Assembly (NCBI RefSeq): GCF_021130785.1
Contig: NC_060208.1
Coordinates: 50,098,501-50,162,500 of the forward strand
Length of the DNA stretch: 64,000 nt
Direction: 5' to 3'
DNA from: Homalodisca vitripennis
Taxonomy: Eukaryota; Arthropoda; Insecta; Hemiptera; Cicadellidae
The notes beneath the pieces were generated by a model, which was not told where the DNA came from, made no database searches, and worked only from the letters and a program-made list of their open reading frames with translations. A program made the translations under genes and the position numbers. Below, piece by piece: positions 23,924 through 34,240 of this stretch (positions within the stretch are counted from its first letter, which is position 1; each line of letters begins with the position of its first letter).

Positions 23924-24209
23924 CCTAATCACTCTAGGTTTACGACATGAGGACTTGGAGTGCAGACTCTGCAATAAGTCTGAAGAGACTGCAAAACACA
24001 TAATACTGGACTGTGAGAGACCTGGGAGCAAGGAGAAGGGCTCTTTTCGGTGATAAACAACCAGGCGACGAACCAGATGCTAGTATCGGGGAAAAAGCTT
24101 CTTAGCCTAATTAAGGGCACAAAGATAGGCTTACCCCTCTAACATCAAAGGGGCACACAATAAGCTCAGGTTGACGTGTGAGGATCTGTGAATCCACCCA
24201 ATACCCCAA

Positions 24210-24212
<3 letters not shown>
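23924..24212 (+). pseudogene. Outer LINE ORF2 C-terminus (Cys/His knuckle) and 3' end
   Basis: Resumes the frame interrupted at 20417. The left side ends GHGHFRKHL and this side continues ITLGLRHEDLECRLCN. The latter opens a C-x2-C-x8-H-x4-C knuckle (ECRLC through KHIILDC), the usual last domain in LINEs of this group, thought to bind nucleic acid. The frame is lost shortly after, and about 100 bases of 3' untranslated sequence lead to the poly(A). Confidence 0.85.

Positions 24213-24256
<44 letters not shown>
24213..24256 (+). repeat. Poly(A) tail of the outer LINE
   Basis: An uninterrupted run of 44 A. The last two may belong to the target duplication (24255-24266). Confidence 0.95.
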
Positions 24257-24258
<2 letters not shown>

Positions 24259-24266
24259 GTCACAAG
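24255..24266 (+). repeat. Right target-site duplication of the outer LINE
   Basis: AACTGTCACAAG, partner of 15316-15327. Confidence 0.85.
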
Positions 24267-24784
24267 CATTTTTTTCCCTTTCAAAGGCCATTGGAAATAC
24301 TGTATATGTAATTTTATTGATAAAATATCCTGAAAAGTCTGCTGTAAACCAAACCTTATCTCCAATACCCAGTGGTTTTGCAAAATATATATATGTATAT
24401 ATATAATATATAAATATATGAAGTAACTTCAGTCATTGTTTTAGTGCTAGAATCTCATTTTTCTCATAGTTTGCGTCAGGTTACCCAAGGTAAAAAGATA
24501 AAATATAAACTAATTGTATATGTTATAATATCCATCTCAATAAGAAGGTAACAATAACTTTTGTCCATAAGGATTTTACTATTGCTTTTATTCTGCCTAA
24601 AAAATGCATAGGCTACAAGTTTTTATGCTGCTATAAATTGCCAATATTTTTCAATAATGTTTGAAAAATTAAAAATTTCTCCCTGAACTATATTTTAATT
24701 TTTATGAATTTATATGTTCAGCATTTACGTGATAAAGGCTTACTACTATAAAATAAAACTTCTTTAAACTTCTTACATTTTGTT

Positions 24785-24788
<4 letters not shown>
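24267..24788. other. AT-rich non-coding stretch
   Basis: Contains a short TA-rich run near 24383-24418; otherwise nothing recognisable. Confidence 0.6.

Positions 24789-24849
<61 letters not shown>
24789..24849. repeat. (TA)n microsatellite, about 30 units
   Basis: A pure TA run directly abutting the 3' end of the LINE fragment, so it probably grew from the element's tail. Confidence 0.9.
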
Positions 24850-24851
<2 letters not shown>

Positions 24852-24967
24852 TATGGGGGACAAAGGCAGCTATCCATAAATAAATAAATTAAAAATTACA
24901 ATTATTATAAAGTACGTAAGAACAAAGTTCTTGAGTCATAAATTAAAAATAATATTAAGATCTCCCG

Positions 24968-25375
24968 TCACAAAGCTAAATCCAAATTACTGAGCCAGTT
25001 TAGCTCCTCTAGCTCTAAACCACTCAAACCAGCCAGACCACCATAAAACAATCGCAAAGGGCAGTCGTTTACAATGTGCTCCATTGTCTGAGAGTTTGCG
25101 CCACAATCACACGTCTGGTCGTCAGTAATGCCCCACTTAAATTTCCAGTGATTGCTTCTCCCAACCCCAGTTCGAAAACGATTCAATAAAACCCATTCTT
25201 TTCGAGGAATTTCCAAGCTACCCGCTGCTTTCGTAGGATCGGATATCAAGAACTTGTTCCGTCCATCAAATGATTCCCAGGATAACGCCCAGTTAGCATT
25301 AGGCGTAAAGTTCTCCTCTATCAACTGGGATGCTGTTCGTAGTGATGGCTTGCGTGATTTGAGCCGGCTATCTTT
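24968..25375 (-). pseudogene. LINE ORF2 C-terminal fragment with Cys/His knuckle
   Basis: A minus-strand frame is open from about 25375 to the stop at 24968; the first ATG is at 25324. It contains IPRKEWVLLNRFRTGVGRSN, KWGITDDQTCDCGANSQTME and HIVNDCPLR, then EELNWLSNLDLAL. The Cys-x-Cys, His, Cys pattern and the RKEW-x-LNR-x-RTG motif are typical of the segment downstream of reverse transcriptase in insect LINEs, recalled rather than searched. No reverse transcriptase or endonuclease is present, and nothing nearby could supply the 5' part. Confidence 0.7.
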
Positions 25376-25419
25376 GTTTGTATATAAAGTTATAACAAAA
25401 ATAATATTGGTTTGGTAAT

Positions 25420-28400
25420 TTATGTTGGTAGCTTATTAGCTAAGAAATCAAATGTATTTACTTATTATTTTAAGTATTACCACTAGAAAACTTTACTTCA
25501 ACACGTTCTTAAACTTACTCGTACACAGAACAATTCAAAAGAAGATTTGGTGTAACCACAATTACATCACAAAGTTAAATCAAAGTTTTGTCTGATAAAT
25601 CCTAAACATTACAAAAGTGAACAGTCGACCCAACAAACTTTACAAATTACCAGACTCTAAATCCTTCTTTGTTAACAGGTGAAAAGGAGGCCGTTACTTG
25701 GCCAAACTTTTGAACAAGTACAAAGTCTCTAGGTTTTATTTGATTTGAAAAGGAAAAAAAAGAGTCAATATATATTACATAATGTCAAATAGACATCATT
25801 CAAAACATTTTACTAAGTAACGTGTAAAATGACACTTACTTTATTCAGCAAAGGAGAATAATGCATGGAAATCCTTTAATATAACTTAGTAACGTGTATT
25901 AAAATTGTTAATACAGATTGCAAGTTGTGTATGCTATTTGTGTATTCTCTTAATATCTCCTACAATATACTTTGTCTTTTGCTCAGATATAAAAAAATAT
26001 ATATTCTTTTATGTTAGTTTTTAAAGCATTTAAAATATTCTTATCATTCCTTTGTAAAAGAAAACCCTTATTCATAGATTTATGATACGCCTACACTTTT
26101 GTACATCAATGTCCGAAAAACAATTAAAAACAGACCATTGACACCTTTCCACATATTATAGCAAAGTTTATATTGTGTTTTTTTATTTATATTAGTAATT
26201 TTAGACAAAACACAAGCTTTGTGCTCAAAGAAATGAGCATAGATAACGCTATATTTGTATTACCAGTAACTTAAATGGAATCTCCAAAAGAGTTCACTTC
26301 TGGATGGTTTATACCTGACAGTAAAACCTATACTGGGAACCCAACGGATATCCAGGACTGTCACATCACTAACCATAAATGTTGATATATTGGGGTAAAA
26401 ACTGGTTGTCGGTAAGTCTAGTTTACTTCAGAGGATGACTGCTGAAGTAAATAGAGTTCCCTTAGTATAAAGCGCTTTTTAGAGAATAACTATAAAGGAG
26501 TTTAAATTTTTCTACTCGCTTTGACAAGAAAAAGCTGAAAAAAGCTATCCCGACCTTCTTCTGCGGTGACATTGCCAAGAATGACAGGAAGCGATCCATA
26601 CCCCCCAACCTTATACATCCTGAATATCCTGTCACACCTCACTTCTAAAACTGCTTTAAGGCCCCATTAAAACTAAGTCTAATGAGGGGTTTAGATAGCT
26701 CCTTCTCCTAACTGAACAGAACGAAAAATACAAAAATGAAAAGATAGCAAATTACGGGAGAGGTGCCTAAGAAAAGAAAGTCACTATCCTAAATACTCCC
26801 CACTCTTAAATTTCACTTACTTGTTCGACTTACGAGCTGGTCCTCTCATATCTCTGCTGATCATATGGTTCCATCTAGGAAATAAAAATACTGTCTTTGA
26901 GAATCTTAGTGGTCTGCTCTAAAGTAGCAAAAATATTGAACTGAAAACTATAAGAACTATGTACCGTGAGACCGCTAAATTAAACGCCAACCTATTGTGC
27001 ACGACGAAGAGTCGACGCTTTTACTGCCTAGACTGTACATAGTCAGATTATAACTTCTATATTTAGCTGTCTACGTTTGTCATGTAACTATGAGGTGAAA
27101 CCATGGGAGGAATTATTATAACAAGATTATTAACTATCGATTACAAAAGAGATGATCAATTGCATGACACCGGAGCATAGAAAAGCACGAGAAAAACACT
27201 CCACCCTGAGTAAACAGGATGGGTTGTGAAATATGCTGAGTGTGTGAGACCTGTGTTGAAGAATGCAATCAATTGCAATTATTTACTATTCAATCAGCTT
27301 CCTTTGACAGCATACATGAGTTGTGATTTATGCCGATTTTTAATTGGTCTATCTAGCAAACACTTTGTATTTCAATTGATTTGCATATTTGTAATAGGAT
27401 TATTTAAAAATTGAATCTAATTGAATTGAGAGAATCAATTAAGATCATAATTTTTGAAGAATGTGAATCCTTAATAAGAATAGTTATTAGCGAAATTTAT
27501 TTTTGTTAAACTCAATCTTTTCTAAACTAATTAGGAAATGACGTGATCACCAGAGTCTTATAAATACAACAAACACGTGAGAGAAAATATAACGCGCGTT
27601 CCAATGGCATCTCTCTAACTTAGTTTGTAACGCAGTTTTCCTCATCGTCAAATTTAGCTTTTCAAAACAAAATGCCTGCTAAGACGTCCTCAATGACGAT
27701 AATACGTTACATTTCTTGCTCATCGTATTTCGCAGCTTTGTACAACAATTTGAAAATAGCGCACTATATTTATCACAGTTCAAAGTTTTAGATTTACATT
27801 AACAAATTGTCTCTAATTTTCCATTACATACAGTAGTTTCTATATAATAAAGTACCAACTTTATATTTTGTTTTTACATTCATGTTTACATTACCTGACA
27901 TTGTGTCTTAGTAATATAATAGGAAACTAAAACAAGTTTTGGAATTAGACCAATGATCCAGCACACAAAGTGCTGGTCGATTATAATAACAGTAACATTA
28001 AACGATTTATGCTGAAAGCTTTGAAATCTTTTAGCTTTGATATCTCTTTTAGATTTATATTTTATGCCCTTCTGAGTTTTTCACAACATTTCTATATACT
28101 TAACTATTATAATACTTTCGTATAATGTTTAGTTGCTGAGTACTGTTGTGAATTCAAATTATATAAATCAGTTTAACAATACTCGTTATATTTATCAACA
28201 CATATCTTCTCCAAAATATTACTAATAAGTATTCAAACATAGTGTTATCGATTTAGATTTTGATGTATGTATGTTTTAGAGTAGCAAATACATCTTACCC
28301 CTACTCCACTGATTTAGAACTCCCTGCATGGTAGAAGTGGCCAATATATTACGAATGTCGATACTGTTACTTTTTATAAATATCATCCTTATTCATGGAT

Positions 28401-28639
28401 TCCTAATTATTCCTTTAACTAGCTAAGTATAATATATTTGTGGAAAACCGTTTATAAGGACTAATACTAGATGATACTATCTTCTATTCAATAGAGAGAT
28501 ATGAATGCACAAATATTCTGTTATGCCGTTAAGTATTTTGTAACGTTTTGAAGATTTCTGTAAATGCTACGGCAGTTTTAACTTGTGAGGTACTAAAATG
28601 TACAGTGTATTTTTTTATTATCTTGGGTCGTCCATTCAA
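25420..28639. other. AT-rich non-coding stretch
   Basis: No gene or repeat matched. The patch 26500-26900 is less AT-rich but has no sustained frame. Confidence 0.55.
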
Positions 28640-28900
28640 GATTTATTGTGGGATTAGTTTTCCCGTCAACAATGATTAACGGGATCGAGATAAAACAAGT
28701 TCACCTCAGCTATCGTGCCACGACATGTTCGCCGCTTGACGGGTTTGCGGCACGCATGAACGATAAGTTGCGCATGCGCTCCAACGCAAAACTCGTCAGA
28801 CAGACCGGCCAGCAGAGGAGCGAGAGGTCGGTCTACACAATCCTATCACGACGATAAGACCAACTGTGCGCTGAGATCTTAACCTCACTCCTGCCGACTT
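28640..28900. other. GC-richer block next to the minisatellite
   Basis: About 260 bp clearly richer in GC than its flanks, with several CpG, a TGCGCATGCGC core near 28768, and a plus-strand frame (28648-28857). It ends in TTCGTGAGATACGGAC, which resembles the repeat-unit core TTCGTGCGATACGGACC. It may be the parent sequence or the non-repetitive end of a mobile element that carries the array. I match no family. Confidence 0.4.
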
Positions 28901-29034
28901 GTTCGTGAGATACGGACGTATCGAATACTTCTTGATATTGGTAATATATTACTTCAATTACTATACTTATCATAATTAACCTTTCGTTCATATTCTGTAT
29001 TCGTATTAATATGTTGTGCCACACGAAATTGACT

Positions 29035-30345
29035 TATAACGTATTTATTCTTGGTATTCTTTTACTTTACTTACTATCTTACTTAATCTATGTTCGTGCA
29101 ATACGGACCTAACCTTTAAATTGTTTATTGGTATTATTGGTTCTTTACTTTACTTGCTATCTTACTTAAATCTATGTTCGTGTAATACGGACCTAACCTT
29201 TAAATTTGGTATTAGTGGTTCTTTACTTTACTTACTATCTTACTTACACTATGTTCGTGCGATACGGACCTAACCTTTAAATTGTTTATTGGTATTATTG
29301 GTTCTTTACTTTACTTACTATCTTACTTAATCTATGTTCGTGTAATACGGACCTAACCTTTAAATTTGGTATTAGTGGTTCTTTACTTTACTTACCATCT
29401 TACTTAATCTATGTTCGTGCGATACGGACCTAACCTTTAAATTGTTTATTGGTATTATTGGTTCTTTACTTTACTTGCTATCTTACTTAACCTATGTTCG
29501 TGTAATACGGACCTAACCTTTTAAATTTGGTATTAGTGGTTCTTTACTTTACTTACTATCTTACTTAAACTATGTTCGTGCGATACGGACCCTACCTTTA
29601 AATTGTTTATTGGTAATTATTGGTTCTTTACTTTACTTACTATCTTACTTAATCTATGTTCGTGTAATACGGACCTAAAACCTTTAAATTTTGGTATTAG
29701 TGGTTCTTTACTTTACTTACTATCTTACTTTAATCTATGTTCGTGCAATACGGACCTAACCTTTAAATCGGTTATTGGTTATTGGTGTTATTGGCTCTTT
29801 ACTTTACTTACTATCTTACTTAATCTATGTTCGTGCGATACGGACCTAACCTTTAAATTGGTTATTGGATCTTTTACTTTACTTACTATCTTACTTAATC
29901 TATGTTCGTGCAATACGGACCTAACCTTTTAAATTGGTTATTGGTTATTGGTATTATTGGCTCTTTACTTTACTTACTATCTTACTTAATCTATGTTCGT
30001 ATAATACGGACCTAACCTTTAAATTTGGTATTAGTGGTTCTTTACTTTACTTACTATCTTACTTAATCTATGTTCGTGCGATACGGAACCTAACCTTTTA
30101 AATTTAGGATTAGTGGGTTCTTTATTTTACTTACTATCTTACTTTAATCTATGTTCGTGTAATACGGACCTAACCTTTTTAAATTGGTTATTGGTATTAT
30201 TGGCTCTTTACTTTACTTACTATCTTACTTAATCTGTGTTCGTGTAATACGAACCTAACCTTTAAATTGTTTATCGGTATTATTGGTTCTTTACTTTACT
30301 TACTATCTTACTTAATCTATGTTCGTGCAATACGGACCTAACAAA
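29035..30345 (+). repeat. Minisatellite, about 16 units of about 82 bp, alternating unit types
   Basis: Units share TTTACTTTACTTACTATCTT, then ACTTAATCTATGTTCGTG and AATACGGACCTAACCTTTAA. Sixteen sites of the TACGGACC type (one is ACGAACC) occur between about 29103 and 30340. Two unit types alternate over much of the array: a longer one with GTTTATTGGTATTATTGG and a shorter one with TTTGGTATTAGTGG. The basic unit of turnover may therefore be a dimer of about 160 bp. A 109-codon frame (29603-29932) is a by-product of the repeat and is not counted as a gene. Decayed units extend a little way on each side. Confidence 0.93.
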
Positions 30346-31672
30346 TAGATTATTGCTCTGGGTCTATTATTATTTCTCTTACAATTTTCTTACTTAATAT
30401 TTGTAAATACGATACTGACCAAACATTACATATTGTTCTTAGTGTTGATATTACTTTTGCTCATACTATTTTACATAGCATACAGTGTGTTGCGATTTGA
30501 GGTAGCTTTGATTTTAGATAGAGATCTAGGTAGTTACACTTTTGTGGTTTTCTTTAATTGATGATAGTAAATATCTTATTTATCGACATCATTTTATTTC
30601 AAATTCTTTATTTTTTCAAGGCCAGTTGGGTAATGATAATTTACTAAATGCTTGAACGTTACCACCACCTTAGGTGGTTAGCAATATATCTGAACCCAAC
30701 TGACATACATAATCCAAAAGAATAAAATATAGACCCCTGGATCGAATCCCCGCATGATTGGGCTCATCTAGGGTATGCGATACTGTCATTCTTAACAGTA
30801 AATGGTTGTGTTGAGAAAAGACACGTTACAAAACTTTAATCCGCTATTTATTAAAACATAATTAAGATACGCAGTATATTTAGAGTTTTTCTCTATAAGG
30901 CTATAATCACAAAAACCGTGCAATAAGATATCAGATTATTTAATTCATGGAAGTAAACAAAAATATATAACTCTTTAACTTTATTAGCGAGCTGTACAAA
31001 GACTTCTGCTTCCAACTAATGTTCTCAATAATTGAAACTGGTGATTAATCACTAAACTTAAAGTTAAAACTTTCATTTGTGGTTTTACTGTAAGATGGTA
31101 ATGAGGACACTTAGACATACTTCCTCTATTAGGTTTGATAAACCGATCCTCCCACTTTATTAAGGTAAATGGGTAAACAGTATTTGTGTTTGTTCATATT
31201 TAAGACAGATTCACTAAAACGTAATTAAATATTATTAAACGGTGTGCTAAAGATGTATTAGAAGAGTATGTTTGTGCAAAACTCTTTGTTTATGTACATT
31301 ACTTTTATTTAATTTATTATTTAGTATATCTTTTCCCTCAATTTAACAAAATATTATCTAGTAAAATTTTAATTATTTTTCTACGTAAGGACATTTTCTT
31401 ATTTTGTAAAAATGTATGTTCATAATGGTAACTACTAAAAGTGAGAGACAGTGAAACAGTTTAAAACATTTTCCTATGTAAGTTTGCATATTTAAATTAT
31501 GTATAGTTTTTAAAAATTTTCCTTGTATTTTTATAATAACAACCTAAAAAAATACAGTTGTTTAGTTTACAGACAAATGATTTTACTTCACCATAATGTA
31601 AAATAAATACATTTTAATTGAAAAGTAGAAAATTAAATATTTGACCACTATTCCTGATTAGGTATTGAGTAA
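30346..31672. other. AT-rich non-coding stretch
   Basis: The first ~130 bp hold a decayed minisatellite unit. A GGATCGAATCC (near 30739) resembles a tRNA B box, but no matching A box was found. Confidence 0.55.
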
Positions 31673-31938
31673 GTGAGCATTAGAGATTTGTATCGCATAT
31701 ATTCTGTAGGCAAAGAGACGGAATGAAAGAATTATACACACTGTGGTTACAGGTTAGTCTGTCCATGCCCTGATGTTGAATCATGAAGACTAAATAGTAA
31801 CCCTGTGAGAGGCTACCAGTCCCTCAGTAACAGTGAGAGGCTACTGCAATATTCTGTTTACAGCCGACAACGTGCATTACAATGTTACTCATGTGGTAAC
31901 GTTACCTCATAATCAGACATACACTAACATTACGTAAA
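31673..31938 (+). repeat. Dispersed repeat family B, copy 1
   Basis: Matches 36843-37122 in ordered blocks: ATTCTGTAG, AGTAACCCTGTGAG (AGTAACCCTCTGTGAG in the other copy), CAGTCCCTCAG, TACTGCAATATTC, and CCTCATAATCAGA near the end. Identity of the family unknown. Confidence 0.6.
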
Positions 31939-34112
31939 TGTAAAGAGAAACATAACAGTGAAGTTTTAACATTAATTTTTCATTTCTCAGTAACTAAATG
32001 TTCGAAGCCATAAATAATGTAATTTTAAACAACTGTTTCCTAATAAGCGTCTTGAAATATTTAAACGTTGTATAATAACAGTGATAAATAATATCCTACA
32101 TAAATTACAGCTAATTTTCCTTAAGATAAATAAATTACTTTTTGCTCTTAGTAGGGAATGGTTATCAAGACAAAAGTATTTTATTAATTATTTGTTTAAA
32201 AATTAATTAATACCTTATTGTCGAGCAAAAGATAGGTACATAATAATCTCTCTGTTTATATTTACATACAGATTTTAAATCAGTTAACGAGTTCACAGTA
32301 TTTAATTCACTTAAATTGTACTTATAATTGTAATCCCACTATATTTTAAGTTGTCCTTTGATATTTCATAACATGTTCTAAGATTACTTTTTCAATACTT
32401 TTAAGATACTTTTTGGAAGTATTGCAAAATTCGTTGATTACTACGTATATGGATTTTTAGGAATTTAATTAATTAAATGTCTTAATTACTTTATGAATTT
32501 AAAGTATATAACACAAATAGATATTTTAATAATCCTTATACTAAAAATATAAAAATATAATTATGTGGCATACACATGTTAGTTTGCATTTATACTGAAA
32601 ATTGTTGAATGGCCTGTGTGTAAATTGGTCTTTTTATAAAAGAAAATATGTGTTGGAAATTGTCTTTGACAATAGTTATTTCTTAAAATAAAAGAAATTA
32701 GAAAAGAAAATATTATGAAGATATTATAAAATAATACGTGTATTTTGTCAAGTACACGTAAATAGATGATGTAAGTGGTAAAAGCAGTGTGTTTACTAAA
32801 CGTTCTTCCTCCTTTTATTGTAAAAAATATCTCAGTCAATATTTCTTCTTTTTAAATGTGCTGTGTAATTGTATCCACACTAGACACTCAGACTAGATAA
32901 AACCAATGATATAAATAATGTCATCATAATAATGTGATACAATAATCATCTTGTGACTTCAAATTACTTGCACTTTCACTTTATTGTATATGTGACTTGA
33001 CACGTGTTTGTTAAATTAAACTACATTGGAAGCTTTATTATGTCTTGCTTAAGAAATAAAAAACACAGAACTTTGTTATATATTAAAAATAGGTATTTTA
33101 GTACTACTTCCTATATAACCATGAATGTATGAAGAATTAAATGTAAGTACGTTAACTTAAAAGGAATGTCTATCCACAGTAGTATAATCTATCGTGAAGA
33201 GCGAACGTATTATGGAAGTATGCTGCTTTAATTTATACAATACTTTCTTTGTGTCAAAGAGTACTTATACATGTGACAAGATCCAGTTGAAACTTGTATA
33301 TGCACTTGCAGTATTCGGAATGATTAGTATTATGTTGTTGAAAAATATATGTGGCCTTACAAGATATAGGTACAGAACGAGTAGATCTGTTTATAATAAC
33401 AACTATAAGCTCTGTGGGTACAATTGCAATATTTTCACGGAGTTTACAAATGAGTAAACAAATTATATCTATTCGCACTCTTAACTTTAGCAACAAAACG
33501 CCATGCGAGATGCTATTTTTATACATTTTACATGTAAAACACAACTAAGCAGTCGGAATAAGAGGATTGCCAATTGAGTAATATCTCTATGTTAACTCGA
33601 TGTTTAAAACATATTGAAAATTACAAAGAAAAAGAGTTAACTTGACAACTCAATAAGTTTACATTCCACAAACAGTCTGTTTTGTGAACTAAACAAAGTG
33701 TGATTTTTGTTCGTTACAACTTTTAAAACAAGGAAATTACAAATCTCTGTGGTTTTTTATTTAGCTTCAAAAGGCACTAAAATACTAAAGCAGTGATCAT
33801 TACGTATAGTGAGGATACATTTACAACCATTCTAATATATACTGTGTATTTTGTAAGGAGAGTTGTTAACCTTAATGAATCTTTTATGATTACAGGGAGT
33901 AGAACGGAAATTAAATTAAAATCTTTTAAACGATTACCTAATGAATTACGTTGAATGATTATTTGTGTACCTAGAAATAATTAAATCATTTTAATACATG
34001 TATTTGGATGTTTATTTGTATTATTCACACATTAGACTATTTCGTGTGGAATAGAAAAACTGCAAATTACAATTCAGCCTAGACTTTTATAGGAAACGTA
34101 CGAAAACCAACA
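31939..34112. other. AT-rich non-coding stretch
   Basis: Nothing recognisable. A few frames of 65-96 codons around 32579-33550 overlap on both strands and lack any known motif. Confidence 0.55.
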
Positions 34113-34240
34113 TTGGGATCGAAATTTAAATGACACTAATATACGGGCTCTGGGTAGATAAAAACATTGACCTAAATAGTGCGATACCATAGGGAGACAC
34201 TTTAATCCGAATATTCAAATCTTACAACAAAAGCAAACGT
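34113..34240 (+). repeat. Dispersed repeat family D, copy 2
   Basis: Carries GATAAAAACATTGACCTAAA, TAGTGCGATACCA and GGGAGACAC, in the order seen at 43455-43570. Confidence 0.55.

Larger units (their letters stand above)
15328..24254 (+). mobile_element. Near-full-length RNase H-bearing LINE (I/R1/LOA-like), interrupted
   Basis: A non-LTR retrotransposon running from a GC-rich 5' end (GCCCTCAGGGGCGG) to a poly(A) tail, flanked by a 12-base target duplication. In order it carries an ORF1, an overlapping ORF2 with apurinic-type endonuclease, reverse transcriptase, RNase H and a C-terminal Cys/His knuckle, then a short 3' end. A second LINE (20418-23923) is inserted between RNase H and the knuckle. 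Without that insert the element is about 5.4 kb, a normal full length. RNase H argues for the I/LOA-type lineages rather than Jockey or R1 proper; the exact clade needs a tree. Numerous frameshifts make this copy inactive. Confidence 0.92.
24789..25380 (-). mobile_element. 5'-truncated LINE fragment (3' end only)
   Basis: On the minus strand an ORF2 C-terminus is followed by a short 3' untranslated region ending GTCCCCCATACGA and then a long TA dinucleotide tract. Only the last part of the element is present, as is common when reverse transcription stops early. The right-hand boundary near 25380 is approximate. A member of the RTE-like or a related lineage is possible; the fragment lacks the domains needed to decide. 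Confidence 0.65.

Noticed and set aside
24188..24406. Lysine-rich or phenylalanine-rich small proteins over the poly(A)
   Set aside because: They are translations of the 44-A tail of the LINE.
29603..29932. 109-codon repeat protein
   Set aside because: The frame exists only because several minisatellite units lack stops in one phase; small indels between units change the phase elsewhere.
30660..30800. Second tRNA-derived SINE
   Set aside because: GGATCGAATCC is one base off a B box, but no A box lies at a suitable distance and no A-rich tail or repeat partner was seen.
33194..33548. Overlapping small genes on both strands
   Set aside because: Three overlapping frames of 65-96 codons on opposite strands with no motif; expected by chance in this composition.
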